Below the pieces are notes generated by a model. That model was given only the letters and a program-made list of their open reading frames with translations, ran no database searches and was not told where the DNA came from. Made by a program: the position numbers and the translations under genes. Below, one piece after another: positions 60,934 through 64,000 of a stretch of 64,000 nt of DNA (positions are counted from its first letter, which is position 1; each line of letters starts with the position of its first letter). The DNA comes from Theobroma cacao (Eukaryota > Streptophyta > Magnoliopsida > Malvales > Malvaceae), in NCBI RefSeq assembly GCF_000208745.1, contig NC_030854.1:1271539-1335538 (forward strand). Reading direction: 5' to 3'.

Positions 60934-61323
60934 TGGAAGTTTTGTTTGAAGTAAGAAGATTGAATCTAAAGATTTTGGTCTCAATAGAACTTTGACATGT
61001 CTCTTCTCCACCCACATTAATGGATTACTGGTTAAAACAAATTAGGGGACTTTTTTCCATGAGCCTTTCATTATGTAGCATTTCTTTTTCCATGAATAGA
61101 GGTAAAGACAATATGATATTGCTGAACTTGGAAGTTTTGTTTGAAGCAAGAAGATTGAATTGAAAGATTTTGGTCTCAATAGAACTTTGATATGTCTCTT
61201 CTCCACCCACATTAATGTATTACTGGTTCAAAAAATTAGGGACTTTTTTTCCATGAGCCTTTCATTAAGTAACATTTCTTTTTCCATGAATAAAGGTATA
61301 GACAATATGATATTGCTGAACTT
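60934..61323. repeat. 195-bp tandem duplication
   Basis: 60934-61128 and 61129-61323 are adjacent direct copies starting TGGAAGTTTTGTTTGAAG, with a small number of substitutions and compensating indels. It is non-coding. Confidence 0.9.
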
Positions 61324-62447
61324 TATTGGAATCGTGAGTGGAAAGCGAAAATGAGTGAGAATGAGAGCTAGAGCCTAAAGAAGATGCTCTTTATACATGC
61401 CCAGGACGAATAAGAGCTAATTTAATTATATACTCCAATTCTTTTTCTTTTATATAATTAGCTGCAGGAATCATATCTTTGGTATGGTTGGTAGGGATTG
61501 GGCATGAGTGGCCATGGTTCTGCTGGAACAGGGATAAAGTAACATCACAGCCACAACCCTTTCCAAAAAGATGAGGAAAAGTCTGACATAATGTATGTAC
61601 AGTGATGGTATAATATAGGCCCCAGTTCAAAGAAAACATTCTCGTAGGACTTTGTGTGACAAACGTATCAGAAAAATAGAGATGATGTTTCGATTTCATA
61701 TTAAGTAAATAAGGGAATCATAGAAAGTTTAAAAACGTGACACTATATATCTTAATGGATTAACTTTTTAAAAGAAAAGATAGTGATCTTGAAATTAGGA
61801 TGAACTTGACTTAAACTTGTTCCATGTCCAATACTTTTTAAAGAAGAGACAAACAGGATGGTCGATGGTGACCAATACCTCATTGATTGGGAAGGGAAAA
61901 ATATTTCATCAAACATTTAAAAAGAAAGTGTTTCAATTCCATATCGACAAGTAAAAAAAATCATGACAAGTTTATAAATGCAAACGTTATGCGATTCAAC
62001 AAATTAATTCTTTGAAAAAAAGATATCGGTTTTGTGACACTAGAACATGCACGGGGCATTGCTTCGAGTTCCTCAAGACCAAGCTAATTAGTAAGATAAA
62101 TTGATTGTCATATGATTATTTGTAAAACCATTTGTGATTTCTGATCTGCTGTAGCCATCTACTTTGAATTCATCAACACTGCAGATGCATGTTAATTTTA
62201 CCTGCTGGCAAAACCAATGTCCCAGGTTGCAGCAAACGCAATACTGTAGGCACAGTTTGGATAGAGATTATAAGATTTGAGTAACAAAATGACGAAAACA
62301 AGTATGGACAAGGGCCGAATGTAACCGGGCCTGCTCATACCATGCTTAAATTTATCAGCACCATTTGACCATAAAATCTTCGAAAGTGATGAGAACATCA
62401 GCAGGATTTTTTGAGCAAACTAAACAGGTATAGTTTTGCAGGAAGAT

Positions 62448-62543
62448 AAGCTTTGGTTATTCACTAGCAGCAGAGCAGAAGAACTCCTAAAAGGCAAGCT
62501 TTGGTTATTCACTAGCAGCAGAGCAGAAGAACTCCTAAAAGGC
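62448..62543. repeat. Perfect 48-bp tandem duplication
   Basis: 62448-62495 and 62496-62543 are two identical adjacent copies beginning AAGCTTTGGTTATTCACTAG. Perfect identity suggests a recent event. Confidence 0.93.
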
Positions 62544-64000
62544 TAAGTTACAAGGAGCAGGAACGTAAGCTTTAATAATTCACAAGCACCTTGCAAAAAC
62601 TCTGTTATAAAGCTGGCAATAGGGTTTAGCACATGCTTGCCACAGTTAATGGGCGCTGTTGTTATGGACTTGCTTGAGAGTCGAAGGGCCTTCAGGTCCT
62701 AGAATCTGTAGTGTAAGTTTTACAGATCCAGTTTCCAAAATTTATGAGAAGTGTCCTTGTGTCATGGAAGTGGGCTTCAACCCTACCAACCAACCTATTC
62801 ACTTTAAACTTCTGGGTTGGATTATGGCAAGCCTGGCAGGCTTGTGCGCCTAGCTCATAAGCCTGGTGAAACCTAGCTGATGTAATGGGTGACAGGTTCC
62901 AGAATCACATGGGTGAGTTGAAACCCAACCTGGAAAAGACTAGCATTAGACCAAGTCCAAACCTGCGTCGCCCAAAATAGATTCTAGATCAAATTATATG
63001 GATTTTTCTTTTACGATCGATATTATACGTACAAATAAAAATTACATTAAAACTCAATATATTTGACATTCAAGAAAAAATCAAGTTAGTAAGTAATAAG
63101 AGGACAAAAGGACATTTTTAACTTGGAATTTCTTCTGGATAATTAAGCGTATGTCTGGCTGCCAATTAGGCTATAGTTCCACTTAATTTGAGAGGCTTAG
63201 AATTAATCACAAAGTCGGTGAGGATAAACCATTCAATTTCTGTCTTAAGAAACTTCATTTATCATGATAATTGAAGATGGAAAACACTTTTTCCATAACT
63301 CTTTGACTGGAAACAGTTGCATGTGTTTCAAACACCTTGATTTATAGTGCTTCCAGCTGCACAACAATTATTTACTCTCTTTAAACATATCCGAGGGAGC
63401 TACCCCTTTCTGGGTCCATGTGAGAATTTCTCTATTTGCCTCCACTAGAATAGCATGCATTAAATGACATGCAACATGTTGTAAATATTGTCTGTGCTCT
63501 CTGCTCTCATTGTAGGTAGTTGAGGATCAATCACTTTTCTCTCCTTAATGGCTTGATTATCCAGGGAAAAAAAGTCCTACATTATTGCATCTGATGCTGT
63601 GTATATCTTCCTGATTTGATGCTAAGCATTAGAAAAACAAAAAAATTCTTCTTTACAGTGTCAGATTTTCTTCTTCTCCAAGCGATTAAGGGCCCGATTA
63701 GCAACCAATTAGCTAGACTTCACTTTAAGTAACATTATTTTATATCTGATAACTAAAGAGATGGTACTAGATTGTCTGATAAATAAAATATGAGTAGATA
63801 CTTAAGCACTTCACCTTTTATTTACAATTCATCAACCCTTCTTTGGTTGTCTATTTAAGGAAAAAAACCTAGGATATATGCATCAGAAATCTAGTTTACT
63901 ACAGTAAGAATGAAACTCTTGAGAGACAAAGATGACCCAGTTACCAAGCAGGACATGGTAGAGAAAGAGATACCATGATTGTGAAGGATGCATGATGACA

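Larger units (their letters stand above)
58740..64000. other. Right-end region without recognisable genes
   Basis: About 5.3 kb that begins with the GLOX promoter and continues as AT-rich DNA. Short frames (at most 102 codons, 61391-61699) lack motifs. Two local tandem duplications are listed separately. Confidence 0.55.

Noticed and set aside
1..64000. CRISPR arrays, prokaryotic operons, rRNA or organelle inserts
   Set aside because: No regularly spaced repeats, no polycistronic gene packing and no recognisable rRNA or organelle gene sequence were seen.

Overview
This is nuclear DNA from a eudicot plant, most likely a woody rosid; a cacao/cotton-type Malvales genome is only a guess from protein flavour. 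The evidence is GT-AG introns in most genes, long AT-rich intergenic stretches, plant-only families (tau-class GST, PRONE-type RopGEF, NPF transporter, DIR1-like lipid transfer protein), two nuclear tRNA genes without encoded CCA, and a Copia-type LTR retroelement. There are no operons, CRISPR arrays or prokaryotic signals.

The left 39 kb is a mosaic of tandem segmental duplications. Reading the repeated blocks in order, the ancestral unit looks like: universal stress protein (USP, +), tau GST 'a' (-), AT-rich spacer C, tau GST 'b' (-), spacer D, spacer B, RopGEF (+), DIR1-like LTP (+), a 155-aa unknown gene (-), a Cys-rich peptide gene (-), and a PI31/PTRE1 proteasome-regulator gene (-). Copy 0 (1-4572) keeps the USP tail, GST 'a' and spacers. 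Copy 1 (about 4583-18555) keeps a broken USP, GST 'a', GST 'b' and the LTP, plus fragments of the other genes. Copy 2 (about 18556-39258) keeps intact RopGEF, LTP, 155-aa gene, Cys-rich peptide and PI31, but only the last ~24 codons of GST 'b'. The copies have therefore lost genes in a complementary way. A Copia-like element with 476-bp LTRs and a 5-bp target duplication sits in the last exon of the copy-1 USP. A single N at 5775 next to a copied flank points to an assembly problem there.

The right 25 kb appears single copy: an AGP-like membrane protein (39956-40477, -), tRNA-Gly(GCC) (-), a probable plastid protein (43262-44047, +), about 7.8 kb without a recognisable gene, an NPF5-type transporter (51841-55891, +), an intronless glyoxal-oxidase-like gene (57086-58705, -), and about 5.3 kb of AT-rich DNA with two local tandem duplications. 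tRNA-Ser(AGA) lies at 36359-36440 (-).

The genes do not form one pathway. GSTs and USP suggest stress and detoxification, DIR1-like LTPs suggest lipid or defence signalling, RopGEF acts in small-GTPase polarity signalling, PI31 in proteasome control, NPF in membrane transport and GLOX in cell-wall H2O2 production. I see no clearly undescribed biological system. The most interesting signal is the triplicated, reciprocally eroded segment.
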